From Defluviitaleaceae bacterium (lineage in GTDB: Bacteria > Bacillota > Clostridia > Lachnospirales > UBA5962), in NCBI GenBank assembly GCA_009779915.1, contig WRBA01000001.1, positions 99,860-163,859 on the forward strand: a DNA stretch of 64,000 nucleotides, given 5' to 3'. The notes below the pieces were generated by a model, which saw only the letters and a list, made by a program, of their open reading frames with translations, searched no databases and was not told the origin of the DNA. Position numbers and translations under genes: made by a program. Shown here one piece after another: positions 16,281-25,017 of this stretch (the first letter of the stretch is position 1; each line of letters opens with the position of its first letter).

Positions 16281-17948
16281 TTAAATCGACACAGTCTTCG
16301 TCTTACTCACCTTCATAAACGCAAACAGCAGCACTATCGTAAGGACATTTAATATAGTTGCTAAAGCTGCGGCAATCCCAAAATTGCCTCGGAGTACTTC
16401 CACGTAAATAGCGACTGTCATTGTCCTTGTTCGTACATTGTAGAGAAGTATGGAAGTTGATAACTCCCCTAAAATTGTAATCCAGCTTAAGATTGCTCCT
16501 GATATTATACCTGATGCCATCATAGGTATTGTAATTTTAAAGAAGGTATTGAGCCGGCTTGAGCCTAAGCTTTCTGCCGCTTCTTCTACAGAAACAGACA
16601 TTTGCTGCAAAGCAGCTACAGAAGACCTTATTGTATAAGGCAGACTCCTTAAAGCTAAAGATATTACCATAATCAAAGCCGTGCCTGTTATACGAAACCA
16701 TCCGCTTCCAAATACACCGGTGTTAAATGCAGATATTAGGGCAATACCTAAAACCGTACCAGGCACTATAAAAGGTATCATACTAAAAGTATCTATAGTA
16801 GATGAAAGGAAATTACGCCTTCTTACCGTAAGGTAAGAAACAAATACAGAAACTATAACTATGAGAACTGTAGCGTAGAAAGACAGACTTATTGTGTTGG
16901 TAATTGCGTTGCCCATCCGGTTAAATGCTTCTATATAACTGCCTAGGGAATATCCAGGATGAAATACCATGCCTCTTGTGTTTCTAAAAGAGGTATAAGC
17001 AACATAAACCTGGGGTAAAATGGCAATAAAAACGCTGCTGTATACAAAAACATAAATCAAAACTTTTCCAATACCCTTTACCTCTTTCGGTTGGATAGGG
17101 TTAAGGGAACTCATAGAAAAAGCAAACTTAAAAGCTACTATTTTTTGAATTAAGAAAACTACCAAAGCAATTACAACCGCTATTACGGATAATGCGGCGG
17201 CAAAGCCTTGATTAACCATAACTTCCCCAACAAATTGGGTGAAGATAAGCACAGGGAAGGTACGAAAACCTTCGCCTATCAGCATTGGCGTACCAAAGTC
17301 TGAAAATGTACGCATAAAAACAAGAAGGGCACCGGCAAGTATAGTTGGTGTCAGCAAAGGCAAAAGTACTTGAAAGAATTTTTTTATGCCAACACAGCCT
17401 AAATTTTCTGAAGCTTCCAGTACTGATTTATCAATATTTCTAAAAGCCCCGTTGACAAAAAGAAAAATAAGGGGAAATAACTGTAATGTCATAACAAAGG
17501 TGATGCCAAAAAAGCCGTAGATATTAAAAGGCGGAAAACCAAAAATATTTGTCAGGACATTAGTTATAGCACCATTTCTGCCTAATAACAATATCCATGA
17601 ATAAGCACCTATAAAAGGGGCAGACATAGATGCGATTATTAGGAGTATTTGAAGGTATTTTTTACCTTTAAACTTGAAAGTGGTAAAAAGATACGCCAGA
17701 AACGTGCCTAAAGCCACGGAATAAAGGGTAACAACCGCTGAAACTTGAAAACTGTTAGACAAAGCCCCTAAAAAATAGCTGTGGGAAAAAAACCTTGTAA
17801 AATGGGCTAGTGAAAACTCGCCGCGGACATAAACAGCTTCTTGAAATATAGCACCTAAAGGGTAGATTAAGAAAAGCAGATAGAAAAGCAGCATAACAAC
17901 TGCTGAGGTGTACCAAATGTTCCATTTGAATTTAGTACGGTTCATCAA
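16281..17948 (-). CDS. ABC transporter permease, fused double domain, Fe3+ type
   Basis: This 555-residue inner-membrane protein has two homologous permease halves, each with about six membrane segments. Each half carries an EAA-type loop that contacts the ATPase: LGCVGIKKFFQVLLP near 190 and LGSSRLNTFFKITIP near 465. Fused permeases of this kind belong to the FbpB/AfuB group, which imports ferric iron. Related systems carry 2-aminoethylphosphonate or other substrates. Last gene of a reverse-strand operon with binding protein and ATPase, overlapping the ATPase by four bases (ATGA). The substrate is inferred only from family. Confidence 0.92.
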   Translation of the reverse strand: MMNRTKFKWNIWYTSAVVMLLFYLLFLIYPLGAIFQEAVYVRGEFSLAHFTRFFSHSYFLGALSNSFQVSAVVTLYSVALGTFLAYLFTTFKFKGKKYLQILLIIASMSAPFIGAYSWILLLGRNGAITNVLTNIFGFPPFNIYGFFGITFVMTLQLFPLIFLFVNGAFRNIDKSVLEASENLGCVGIKKFFQVLLPLLTPTILAGALLVFMRTFSDFGTPMLIGEGFRTFPVLIFTQFVGEVMVNQGFAAALSVIAVVIALVVFLIQKIVAFKFAFSMSSLNPIQPKEVKGIGKVLIYVFVYSSVFIAILPQVYVAYTSFRNTRGMVFHPGYSLGSYIEAFNRMGNAITNTISLSFYATVLIVIVSVFVSYLTVRRRNFLSSTIDTFSMIPFIVPGTVLGIALISAFNTGVFGSGWFRITGTALIMVISLALRSLPYTIRSSVAALQQMSVSVEEAAESLGSSRLNTFFKITIPMMASGIISGAILSWITILGELSTSILLYNVRTRTMTVAIYVEVLRGNFGIAAALATILNVLTIVLLFAFMKVSKTKTVSI

Positions 17949-19021
17949 TTCACCCCCAGCAGGTTTACAGAGCCGTCTTTATCAAAAACATTAATCTTTT
18001 GCCTTTTAATTTCTAAATCTACTACATCCCCTATTTGAAGGGTTTCTACAAAGCTGGATTCCTCAATAACCTGGACTTTAACGCCTGACCCAAGCTCCAT
18101 AATATACTCAGTATTAAGACCGAGGTAAAGGCTGTCCACTATTGTGGCTTTTATGCCATTTTCACATCTTACAAATTCTTCCGGACGGATGCTTACTCTT
18201 ATATCCTGTTCAGCAATATTATCAAAACCATCCATAGGAATTTCATGACCGAAATCAAATTTTATCCAAGTGCCGCCGTCTTTTTTTACAAGTTTACCTG
18301 GCAGAATATTGGTTTTGCCGATAAAAACAGCCACAAACTCCGTAGCAGGGCGATGATAAAGCTCTTTTGGCTGACCGATTTGTAAAATCACCCCATTGTT
18401 CATAACAGCAATAAGGTCGGAAATAGCCATGGCTTCTTCCTGGTCATGAGTTACATAAACAGTGGTAATACCTACTTTTCTTTGTATATCGCGGATAGCT
18501 TGGCGCATTTCCACCCTAAGCTTGGCGTCCAAGTTGCTCAAAGGCTCGTCCATTAAAAGCACTTTAGGGTTGATAACAAGAGCCCTTGCAAGAGCCACAC
18601 GCTGCTGCTGCCCGCCGGATAGCTTGTCGGGCTTTCTATCTCTGTATTCTTCCATATTTATGAGCTTAAGGTATTCGGTGGTACGTGATTTAATGTCATC
18701 TTTAGGCAGTTTTCTTTGTTTAAGACCAAACTCAACATTTTGCCCAACAGAAAGATGAGGGAAAATAGCATAGTTTTGAAAAACCATACCAATATCCCTT
18801 TTACTGGGTTCCAGTTCATTTATCCTTGTTTCGCCGAAATAGAAATCCCCGCCTTCGATTGTGTTAAAGCCTGCAATCATACGAAGAAGTGTAGTTTTCC
18901 CACAGCCGGAAGGTCCCAGTAAAGTAAACAGGGAGCCTTCCGGAATAGTTACGCTTAAATCAGGTATGATTGTTAAATCCCCATACCTTTTAACTGCGTT
19001 TTTGATTATAATTTTACTCAT
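17945..19021 (-). CDS. ABC transporter ATP-binding protein, Fe3+/spermidine type
   Basis: A 358-residue cytoplasmic ATPase that powers the adjacent permease. Walker A GPSGCGKTT (about 35), signature LSGGQQQRVALARAL (about 135), Walker B LLMDEP, and the H-loop YVTHDQEEA are intact. The C-terminal part (about 240-358) is a TOBE-like domain typical of the FbpC/PotA/MalK group. It starts 9 bases after the binding-protein gene, with AAAGGTG as ribosome binding site, and overlaps the permease. Confidence 0.94.
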   Translation of the reverse strand: MSKIIIKNAVKRYGDLTIIPDLSVTIPEGSLFTLLGPSGCGKTTLLRMIAGFNTIEGGDFYFGETRINELEPSKRDIGMVFQNYAIFPHLSVGQNVEFGLKQRKLPKDDIKSRTTEYLKLINMEEYRDRKPDKLSGGQQQRVALARALVINPKVLLMDEPLSNLDAKLRVEMRQAIRDIQRKVGITTVYVTHDQEEAMAISDLIAVMNNGVILQIGQPKELYHRPATEFVAVFIGKTNILPGKLVKKDGGTWIKFDFGHEIPMDGFDNIAEQDIRVSIRPEEFVRCENGIKATIVDSLYLGLNTEYIMELGSGVKVQVIEESSFVETLQIGDVVDLEIKRQKINVFDKDGSVNLLGVN

Positions 19022-19030
19022 AGCACACCT

Positions 19031-20059
19031 TTATCTTGATAAAATGTCAACGTGGATATTGTCAAAACGCTCTACAATAGCTTCTCTGTTAGCCATTACA
19101 AATTCATAATCTTCAATTATTGTGTGAATTTGGGTGATAGGAATCATATTGTCACCCATTTGAACATCAGCTCTAACAGGACGGTTTGTAGTAGTTGTGC
19201 CGAAAACTTCCTGTATTTCATGAGAGATTATAAAATCGATAAATCTTTGAGCGTATTCTATATTACCGGCACCTCTGATAATAGCAGCTTCCGCCCCTAA
19301 AAATACTGTGCCTTCCATCATATAAACAACGTCAACATCAGCACCGTCTGCAATAAGCTGGATTATTGGGTCTTCGAAAGAAAGACCGACCATCATTTCA
19401 CCATCAGCAACAGACCTGAATACGCCGGAAGAACTTGGGTTAATATTACCGTCGATATTTGTAAATAAATCATCAACAAATTGCCAAGCAGCTTCAGACT
19501 CATAGCCGCCCATTGCAAGGAGCATATTAGTTAAATGAGCAAATGCACTTGAAGAGCTTCTCGGGTCAGCAGTAGCAATACGCCCGAAAAGGTCGGGGTT
19601 AAGTAAATCCATATAACCTCTAATATTCATACCTGCTGTTAAAGTGCGGTTTACAACTAAAACAGAGCCGTCAAGAACATAAGGTTGAGTATAGCCGTTT
19701 GAATTTCTAAAAGCCTCAACAACATATTGATTGTTTGGTGAAACATAAGGCTCAAACAGGTCTAAATTTTGTGCGTAAATACTATAAGCACCACCCCATA
19801 CTACATCAGCAATCGGAGCGTCTGATTCACTTCTAAGCCTTGCAAAAAGTTCGCCTGTACCTGCTTGAATAAGTTCAACGCTAATGCCGTATTGCTCTTC
19901 AAAAGCAGGGACAACCGCACTTATTAAGCCTTCAGAGTTTGGGGTATATACTACTAAAGTGCCGGAACGGTCAGAACCGCCGCCAATGCCTAGCTGGGCA
20001 CAGCCTGACAATATAAATAACCCTGCAACAACTATTAATAATACTTTGAAACTTCTCAA
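19031..20059 (-). CDS. ABC transporter substrate-binding lipoprotein, Fe3+ type
   Basis: About 342 residues from a TTG at 20059, nine bases after AAGGAG. The longer TTG start at 20068 lies only one base from it. The N terminus (MRSFKVLLIVVAGLF) leads to the lipobox LSGC, so the mature protein is anchored by a diacylglycerol-Cys. The fold is a periplasmic-binding class II protein of the FbpA type (LVVYTPNSEG, then GGAYSIYAQN). Upstream 5' sequence contains a small hairpin (CGGC and GCCG arms, 20091-20105). A reverse-strand TATAAT is visible near 20113, but the -35 is unclear. First gene of the operon. Confidence 0.9.
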   Translation of the reverse strand: MRSFKVLLIVVAGLFILSGCAQLGIGGGSDRSGTLVVYTPNSEGLISAVVPAFEEQYGISVELIQAGTGELFARLRSESDAPIADVVWGGAYSIYAQNLDLFEPYVSPNNQYVVEAFRNSNGYTQPYVLDGSVLVVNRTLTAGMNIRGYMDLLNPDLFGRIATADPRSSSSAFAHLTNMLLAMGGYESEAAWQFVDDLFTNIDGNINPSSSGVFRSVADGEMMVGLSFEDPIIQLIADGADVDVVYMMEGTVFLGAEAAIIRGAGNIEYAQRFIDFIISHEIQEVFGTTTTNRPVRADVQMGDNMIPITQIHTIIEDYEFVMANREAIVERFDNIHVDILSR

Positions 20060-20258
20060 AATAAACAACTCCTTTTTTATTAAATAAATTACGGCTTTTT
20101 ACGCCGATAATATTATAATCGAAAAAATTTGTAAAGTCCATATAGCAATTTTCACAAACTCTTGATATACTACTGGGAGTTAGGATAATATTGCTCCCTC
20201 AACTAAATCTATTGTCGACACACCCTAGTTGGTGAAGCAATAAAATACGAGGACTTTT

Positions 20259-20822
20259 ATGGACAATTGGGATACTTTGTACGATGTATGTAAAAAATGT
20301 GCACGCTGCCCTCTCTGGGAGACACGGACAAATGTAGTAATAGGTAGGGGCAATAAGGAAGCTGACATTATGTTTATAGGTGAGGGACCCGGATTTCACG
20401 AGGATCAGCAGGGGCTGCCTTTTGTTGGTCCCGCAGGTCAGCTTTTGGATAAAATGCTTTTAGCTATTAATATGTCTGAAGAAAATGTGTACATAGCCAA
20501 TATAGTCAAATGCCGCCCTCCGGGCAACAGAGATCCGAAACCTGAGGAGCAGGCTAAATGTATGGATTATCTGCGTTATCAGCTGACGTTGGTGCGGCCT
20601 AAGATAATTGTAGCTTTGGGAAGAATAGCGGCAAATGCCATAATTGCAGGGGGAGAAAACCCTTACGGCGAGGAATTTCGCATAACAAAGCACAGAGGTA
20701 TATGGTTTGAGCGTAAAGGTATACAAATAATGGCTACATATCACCCGTCGGCTCTTTTACGTGATGAAACGAAAAAAAGACCGGCATGGGAGGATTTTAA
20801 GAGTATAGTGAATAAACTTTAA
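20259..20822 (+). CDS. Uracil-DNA glycosylase, family 4 (4Fe-4S)
   Basis: Removes uracil from DNA to start base-excision repair. The 187 residues carry the family-4 marks: Cys14 and Cys17 in CKKCARC, Cys85 in VKCRPPGNR and Cys101 as iron-sulfur ligands, the catalytic loop GEGPGFHEDQQG with PFVG, and the DNA-binding ATYHPSALLR. Annotators often label these as phage SPO1 DNA polymerase-related. The final residues Val-Asn-Lys-Leu and the stop lie in the left end of a repeat (20807), which also ends another gene at 51939 in the same way. Confidence 0.94.
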   Translation: MDNWDTLYDVCKKCARCPLWETRTNVVIGRGNKEADIMFIGEGPGFHEDQQGLPFVGPAGQLLDKMLLAINMSEENVYIANIVKCRPPGNRDPKPEEQAKCMDYLRYQLTLVRPKIIVALGRIAANAIIAGGENPYGEEFRITKHRGIWFERKGIQIMATYHPSALLRDETKKRPAWEDFKSIVNKL

Positions 20823-20977
20823 AATAGCCCAAATGAGCTTGCTCATTTTGCTGTTATAAAGTTTATGAACGCCCCGAAATTTGTATATTTCTTTGAGTGC
20901 ATCGTAGATGCCCAAATGCAGCAAAATGTACGAATTCCCGAGGCTCGTTTAAGACCATTTTGGTCTTAAACGACTAT
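20807..20977 (+). repeat. Repeat family D, copy 1
   Basis: Begins AGTGAATAAACTTTAAA and ends with the palindrome CGTTTAAGACC / GGTCTTAAACG and GACTATA. The reverse complement of 51808-51954 matches it over most of its length, including the hairpin AAATGAGCTTGCTCATTT. The middle differs by an extra stretch of about 25 bases. It fills the gap between the glycosylase and era. Confidence 0.85.
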
Positions 20978-21021
20978 ATAAAGGATAAAATAGAACAATT
21001 GGCGAAAGGATAAAAAGATAT

Positions 21022-21924
21022 ATGGATAAAAAATTCTACTCAGGTTTTGTTTCGATAATAGGCAGGCCTAATGTGGGCAAGTCAACCTTGTTAAACCGCT
21101 TTACAGGAGAAAAGATTGCAATTGTATCAGACAAGCCTCAGACAACAAGAAATAAAATCAGGTCTGTTGTGACGGATGAGGATTATCAGATTATTTTTAT
21201 AGATACACCGGGCATCCATATCCCTAAGAGCAAGCTGGGGGAGTTTATGGTAGGCTCTGCCGAGTCGGCTCTTAATGAGGTTGATTGTGTGCTGTTTTTA
21301 ATTGAGCCGGATAAAAAATGCGGTCCGGGGGATTTAAGTATAATCGAACGGCTTAAAAAGGTTAAAACCCCTGTGTTTTTAATTATAAACAAAATTGATA
21401 AAATCAAAAAAGAGACTATATTGGAAGTTATAGACACTTATAGAAATCTTTATGACTTTGCCGAAATTATACCTATAAGCGCGGTATCAGGGGATAACAC
21501 AGATACTCTTTTGGGGGCTGTTAAAAAAACCCTTCCCGAAGGACCTATGTATTTTCCGGCAGACACGATGACCGACCAGCCGGAGAGGCAAATTTGCGCG
21601 GAAATTATAAGAGAAAAGCTCCTCCATGTTTTAGAGGATGAAATTCCCCATGGTATAGCGGTGGAAATTATGTCACTTAAATCAAGGAAAGATAAAGAAA
21701 TGGTGGATATAGAAGCCACAATATACTGTGAAAAAGACAGTCACAAAGGCATAATCATAGGAAAAGGCGGCAAAGTATTAAAAGATATAGGGACAAAAGC
21801 CCGTCATGATATTGAAAGGCTTCTTGGCTCAAATATTAACCTGCAGCTTTGGGTTAAAGTGAAAAAAGATTGGCGGGACAGTGATTTTCTTTTGAAAAAT
21901 TTTGGCTATTCGGGCAAAAATTAG
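21022..21924 (+). CDS. era: GTPase Era
   Basis: An essential GTPase that binds the 3' end of 16S rRNA and aids 30S assembly. The 300 residues have G1 GRPNVGKSTLLN, switch region with TTRNKI, G3 DTPG, G4 NKID, SAVSG as G5, and a C-terminal KH domain with GKGGKVLKDIG. It normally sits next to yqzL and recO. Here the YqzL-like gene follows at once, but recO lies 3.8 kb further on. A weak ribosome binding site (AAAGGA) stands about 11 bases upstream. Confidence 0.97.
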   Translation: MDKKFYSGFVSIIGRPNVGKSTLLNRFTGEKIAIVSDKPQTTRNKIRSVVTDEDYQIIFIDTPGIHIPKSKLGEFMVGSAESALNEVDCVLFLIEPDKKCGPGDLSIIERLKKVKTPVFLIINKIDKIKKETILEVIDTYRNLYDFAEIIPISAVSGDNTDTLLGAVKKTLPEGPMYFPADTMTDQPERQICAEIIREKLLHVLEDEIPHGIAVEIMSLKSRKDKEMVDIEATIYCEKDSHKGIIIGKGGKVLKDIGTKARHDIERLLGSNINLQLWVKVKKDWRDSDFLLKNFGYSGKN

Positions 21925-21942
21925 CCAGTATACAATGAGTTA

Positions 21943-21989
21943 TACCTCCTAAAAATAGTGTTAGATTCTAAAACTATTTTTAGGAGGTA
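21943..21989 (+). promoter_or_regulatory. 17-bp perfect hairpin sequestering the ribosome binding site of the next gene
   Basis: TACCTCCTAAAAATAGT (21943-21959) pairs exactly with 21973-21989, which contains AGGAGG for the ATG at 21997. When folded, the Shine-Dalgarno is entirely in the stem. It has no T-run right after, so it is not an ordinary terminator, although a transcription role is not excluded. Movement of ribosomes off era, 20 bases upstream, could open it. Confidence 0.7.
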
Positions 21990-21996
21990 CATATAT

Positions 21997-22146
21997 ATGA
22001 ATGAGAATCATTATTGGGACGAATTTTATATGTCCGGCAGTATATTAAGCTATCTTTCTTATAAAAAATGCCAGATAGAGAAGCCGGTGGAAGAGGCTGA
22101 CATTAGTTCTGCTTTTGTGCTTGAAGAGTGTTTAGAGCAGAGCTAG
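21997..22146 (+). CDS. YqzL-like small protein
   Basis: 49 residues from the ATG 21997 with AGGAGG eight bases upstream. The opening (YWDEFYMSGSILSYLSYK) fits the short YqzL family, which typically shows a Trp, then Phe, then Gly-Ser and Tyr-Leu. That family is found between era and recO in Bacillus and clostridia. Its function is unknown. Position right after era supports the call. The tail is acidic. Translation is probably controlled by the hairpin at 21943-21989. Confidence 0.65.
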   Translation: MNENHYWDEFYMSGSILSYLSYKKCQIEKPVEEADISSAFVLEECLEQS

Positions 22147-22148
22147 TG

Positions 22149-22340
22149 GGCAACAGCGCATAACCTAAGTTGAAGTGATTTTTTAAAACGGTACGATGGC
22201 AAGCGAGTGTTTTGTGACTATGATTTTTCCATGGTTTTTGGAAAAGGGAGACTTCCGGCTAAAGCCGGAACCGAGCCTTGCGGCTCGTCCGCTATTGCGG
22301 GTCATTGTTGAAGCAAAAAGCGATATAATAATTTAAGACC
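22149..22340. repeat. Truncated family-B MITE split by a second insert
   Basis: Starts as the reverse complement of family B (GGCAACAGCGCATAACCTAAGTTGAAG) and resumes at 22307 with GTTGAAGCAAAAAGCGATA before losing homology. In between, 22176-22306 is foreign to the family and is flanked by the 7-bp direct repeat GTTGAAG (22169-22175, 22307-22313), as expected of a target-site duplication. The insert contains three short GC-rich hairpins in a row (around 22255-22300) and no plausible gene. Confidence 0.65.
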
Positions 22341-22370
22341 ACAGTGTTGTTTTTGGGTTGATTAACTATA

Positions 22371-22403
22371 AAAGGGGATACTTTTTTATGAAGTATCCCC
22401 TTT
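22371..22403. terminator. Hairpin at the 3' end of the AraC gene
   Basis: AAAGGGGATACTT (22371-22383) pairs perfectly with 22391-22403 around a short loop rich in T. It lies 15 bases beyond the stop of the reverse-strand AraC gene. No long T-run follows on that strand, so termination strength is uncertain. Confidence 0.6.
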
Positions 22404-22417
22404 ACCTGTATTTTGAT

Positions 22418-23230
22418 TTACTGTGCAGCAATAGTTTCAAAGAAGCGTAAAATACAACCATCAATGGTGGTGATACGACACTCACTTGCCCCCCAAGACT
22501 TAAGTTCTATTTCGGAAATCTGATGCCAGCCATTTTCTAAAACAAACTGACGGAATTTTTCAAGCCCTGAAATCCTTATAAATCCGACAACATCCTTTGA
22601 AGGCTCGCCTTTAAACAAGTGGATTCCACGAAAGGGTACGAGTCCGGATACAATCAGCTCCCCCGGATAATCGAAAACGCAGCCATACCCACCTTCATTT
22701 TCAACGACTGTATCGCCATACCACCCAAGTATGTCGCGAAACCAAGCAACGGTTTTCTCCATATCCGGTGTGTAGTAAATTGGGGCATTCTCCACTACAT
22801 AATACCCCCTTTCACTGTAAAAGTGCATATCATTTTTTGTTTTCACAGAATCAATCCCTTCTTCGCTGTAAGTTTGAAAGGTGATTTTAGGAAATGGCTT
22901 TAGCTTAATCCCATCTCTGCGCGCAAGTGATGGAGATACGCCAAATTGACGGTTAAAAGCACGAGAAAAAGCAGCAGGAGAATCATAGCCATACCTTAAT
23001 GCAATATCTATGACTTTTACATCGCCGGTTTGGATATCATTTGCAGCAAAATCCAATCTTCTGCCACGAATATACTCACCTAATGAATTACCTGCGACAA
23101 ATGAGAACATGCGCTGAAATTCCCATATCGAAAAGCCTGCTAATTGGGCAGCGGCTTCCAGGTTTATACTTTCGGTAAGGTTTTCCTCGATATAGTTTAT
23201 TGCTCGGTTCATTCTAGTTTGCCAATCCAT
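22418..23230 (-). CDS. AraC-family regulator with glyoxalase-like C-terminal domain
   Basis: About 270 residues from the ATG 23230, which has AGAGGTGAGAG upstream. The longer frame from 23329 is unlikely. The N-terminal 100 residues hold the two helix-turn-helix units of AraC/XylS (NLEAAAQLAGFS and DIALRYGYDSPAAFSRAFNRQFGVSP). The C-terminal part (about 130-270) looks like a glyoxalase/bleomycin-resistance fold (MEKTVAWFRDILGWYGD, then GYGCVFDYPG), probably a ligand sensor. No obvious target gene is adjacent, so the regulon is unknown. It belongs to a reverse-strand block inserted between era and recO. Confidence 0.88.
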   Translation of the reverse strand: MDWQTRMNRAINYIEENLTESINLEAAAQLAGFSIWEFQRMFSFVAGNSLGEYIRGRRLDFAANDIQTGDVKVIDIALRYGYDSPAAFSRAFNRQFGVSPSLARRDGIKLKPFPKITFQTYSEEGIDSVKTKNDMHFYSERGYYVVENAPIYYTPDMEKTVAWFRDILGWYGDTVVENEGGYGCVFDYPGELIVSGLVPFRGIHLFKGEPSKDVVGFIRISGLEKFRQFVLENGWHQISEIELKSWGASECRITTIDGCILRFFETIAAQ

Positions 23231-23323
23231 TCTCTCACCTCTGAATATATGGTAACAAAAAAGAAAGGAGACTGCTTTGCTTTTTTTGTAGTTATCTGCA
23301 TTGGCTATAAAGGCTATACTGGA

Positions 23324-23367
23324 ATCCACACAAAATAGTAAGGCTAAAGCAACTATTTTGTGTGGAT
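23324..23367. repeat. 16-bp perfect palindrome upstream of the AraC gene
   Basis: ATCCACACAAAATAGT (23324-23339) is exactly complementary to 23352-23367 with a 12-base loop. It lies about 95 bases upstream of the AraC start, where an operator or a leader hairpin could sit. Its function is not known. Confidence 0.6.
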
Positions 23368-23396
23368 AAGCAGCGCAGCTTGCGCGGCGCAGCTCC

Positions 23397-23451
23397 CTTC
23401 TAAACCAGTAACAGATTTATAGCGAGCTATAATCTGTTACTGGTTTAGAAG
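23397..23451. terminator. Long hairpin after the RCC1 gene
   Basis: About 26 paired bases with one bulged T (CTTCTAAACCAGTAACAGAT at left, its complement ending at 23451). It begins 10 bases beyond the stop of the reverse-strand RCC1 gene. There is no T-tract, so it may be a transcript-stabilising hairpin or a mobile palindrome instead of a terminator. Confidence 0.5.
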
Positions 23452-23460
23452 AATTTAAGG

Positions 23461-24945
23461 CTATTCAATAATACGTACAGGGCATAAGTGCAGCTCTGTT
23501 GTGCCGTCGCCTAAAAGGCTAAAGCCTTGGCTCCAAACATCGTTTGCCCCCCAAGCATAAACGCAGCCATCTGCAGTTAATGCAAATGTCCTAAAACCTC
23601 TTATCCAGCCGTGGTCAAACATAAAATAAGTTGGTGTGACAGATACCACATTCTCCAATATTTTAACAGGTGACAGTCGCAGACCGGTGCCTCCGTCATC
23701 ATCTAAAAGCCACCTTATTCCATTTGGAAAGCCATTTTCATAAGCGTATTCCCACATATGCATATACTCAGTATCTTCGCTTATAGTAAATATTGACCCA
23801 TCCCCAATAAGGATTAAACTGCCCCCATTACCCCAGCCCCATAACTCGCCGTCTAGAGTTATGACATAGGCTGTGTGACCCATTAGTGTAATTGACGCCA
23901 CGTTTTCCATAATCTTAACAGGCTCATCCCTGTCTGTAGTGGTGCCATCCCCAAGAACAACATAAGGCTGCCAGTGGCTTGGCAAGCGGTTTATGCCCCA
24001 GGCATATAGAGTATTATCTGTAGTTATGGCAAAGTTTGCCCCATTAAGTCCCTTGGCATATATAATATTATCCATAATATAAGAAGGCTCTTGCCCAAGA
24101 GACCATAATTCCCCATTTTTAGTTATAGCAAATTCCCCGCGAGAGGATATTGACGCTATATTTTCCATAATCGGCACAGGATAAAGCTGTGCTTCGATTT
24201 CTGTTTGTGCCCACTCTCCATCTTCAAAGTTTGAAATCAAAATAGTCCCATGCCAAGTCCAAAGCACACCGTCATAGGTTAAAGCAAAACCGCCATTATA
24301 TATTGGAACAACTGATTTAACATTTTCTAATATCTGCACCGGTGTGTAACGATTTTCTGAGCCGCCGTCTCCAAGTGCCACAGCCCATGGGACGTCATTT
24401 ATACCGCTGTGCCCAAAAGCGAAAAGGCTGCCGTCTGAGCGGATAACATAAGAGCGTGCCCCATCTCCAACATGGCTATTGGGTACAGTGCGCGGCATAG
24501 TGACATAAACCGCATCATCCATGATTTTTACAGGGGATAGGCGGTTTTCGGTGGTACCGTCTCCAAGCTGCCCGTAAGTATTACTGCCCCAAGCCCACAG
24601 GGCACCGTCTTTTGTGATAGCAAACGAATGATGGTGTCCGGCAACGGCAAATATAACATCTTCCATTATCTTAACCGGCAAAGGGCGGCTTTCAGTTGTG
24701 CCGTCTCCAATGAGACTGTGGCGGTTTCCGTCCCGATCCTCCATTGCTGCTCCAAAAGACCATAAAGAGCCGTCTGCCCTAAGTGCTAAGGTATGACGGC
24801 TGGCGGCTGATATGGAGGGAATTACTGTCAGCGCATCGTTATCACTTTCAAGTGTTTCATCAATTTCAGGATGATAAACAGACTGGCGGCTGCAAGCTGC
24901 CAAAAACAAAAAAGTAAATAATATAAAAGGTATAAAGATTTTCAT
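23461..24945 (-). CDS. RCC1-repeat lipoprotein
   Basis: A 494-residue exported protein. A signal peptide (MKIFIPFILFTFLFL) ends at the lipobox LAAC, so it is anchored at the outer face of the membrane. The rest is about eight units of the RCC1/ATS1 beta-propeller kind. They are marked by W-x-W/F-G and GDGTTE (seen near residues 66-90, 117-130, 170-195, 335-350, 380 and 475). Each ends with a Pro-Val-Lys-Ile-like strand. Such propellers are common as secreted repeat proteins in clostridia and have no assigned function there. ATG at 24945, with GGAGGG upstream. Part of the reverse-strand block between era and recO. Confidence 0.88.
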   Translation of the reverse strand: MKIFIPFILFTFLFLAACSRQSVYHPEIDETLESDNDALTVIPSISAASRHTLALRADGSLWSFGAAMEDRDGNRHSLIGDGTTESRPLPVKIMEDVIFAVAGHHHSFAITKDGALWAWGSNTYGQLGDGTTENRLSPVKIMDDAVYVTMPRTVPNSHVGDGARSYVIRSDGSLFAFGHSGINDVPWAVALGDGGSENRYTPVQILENVKSVVPIYNGGFALTYDGVLWTWHGTILISNFEDGEWAQTEIEAQLYPVPIMENIASISSRGEFAITKNGELWSLGQEPSYIMDNIIYAKGLNGANFAITTDNTLYAWGINRLPSHWQPYVVLGDGTTTDRDEPVKIMENVASITLMGHTAYVITLDGELWGWGNGGSLILIGDGSIFTISEDTEYMHMWEYAYENGFPNGIRWLLDDDGGTGLRLSPVKILENVVSVTPTYFMFDHGWIRGFRTFALTADGCVYAWGANDVWSQGFSLLGDGTTELHLCPVRIIE

Positions 24946-24960
24946 TAGGCCCTCCGAGTG

Positions 24961-25002
24961 CGAATTTAAACTTCCGTAAGTTTAAGATATAGTTTAAATT
25001 CG
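24961..25002. terminator. Hairpin between the DUF4430 and RCC1 genes
   Basis: CGAATTTAAACT (24961-24972) pairs with AGTTTAAATTCG (24991-25002). It lies 16 bases after the stop of the DUF4430 gene on the reverse strand and just before the RCC1 ribosome binding site. A terminator or attenuator role is plausible, but no T-run is present. Confidence 0.45.
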
Positions 25003-25017
25003 TACCTAAAATTAAAA

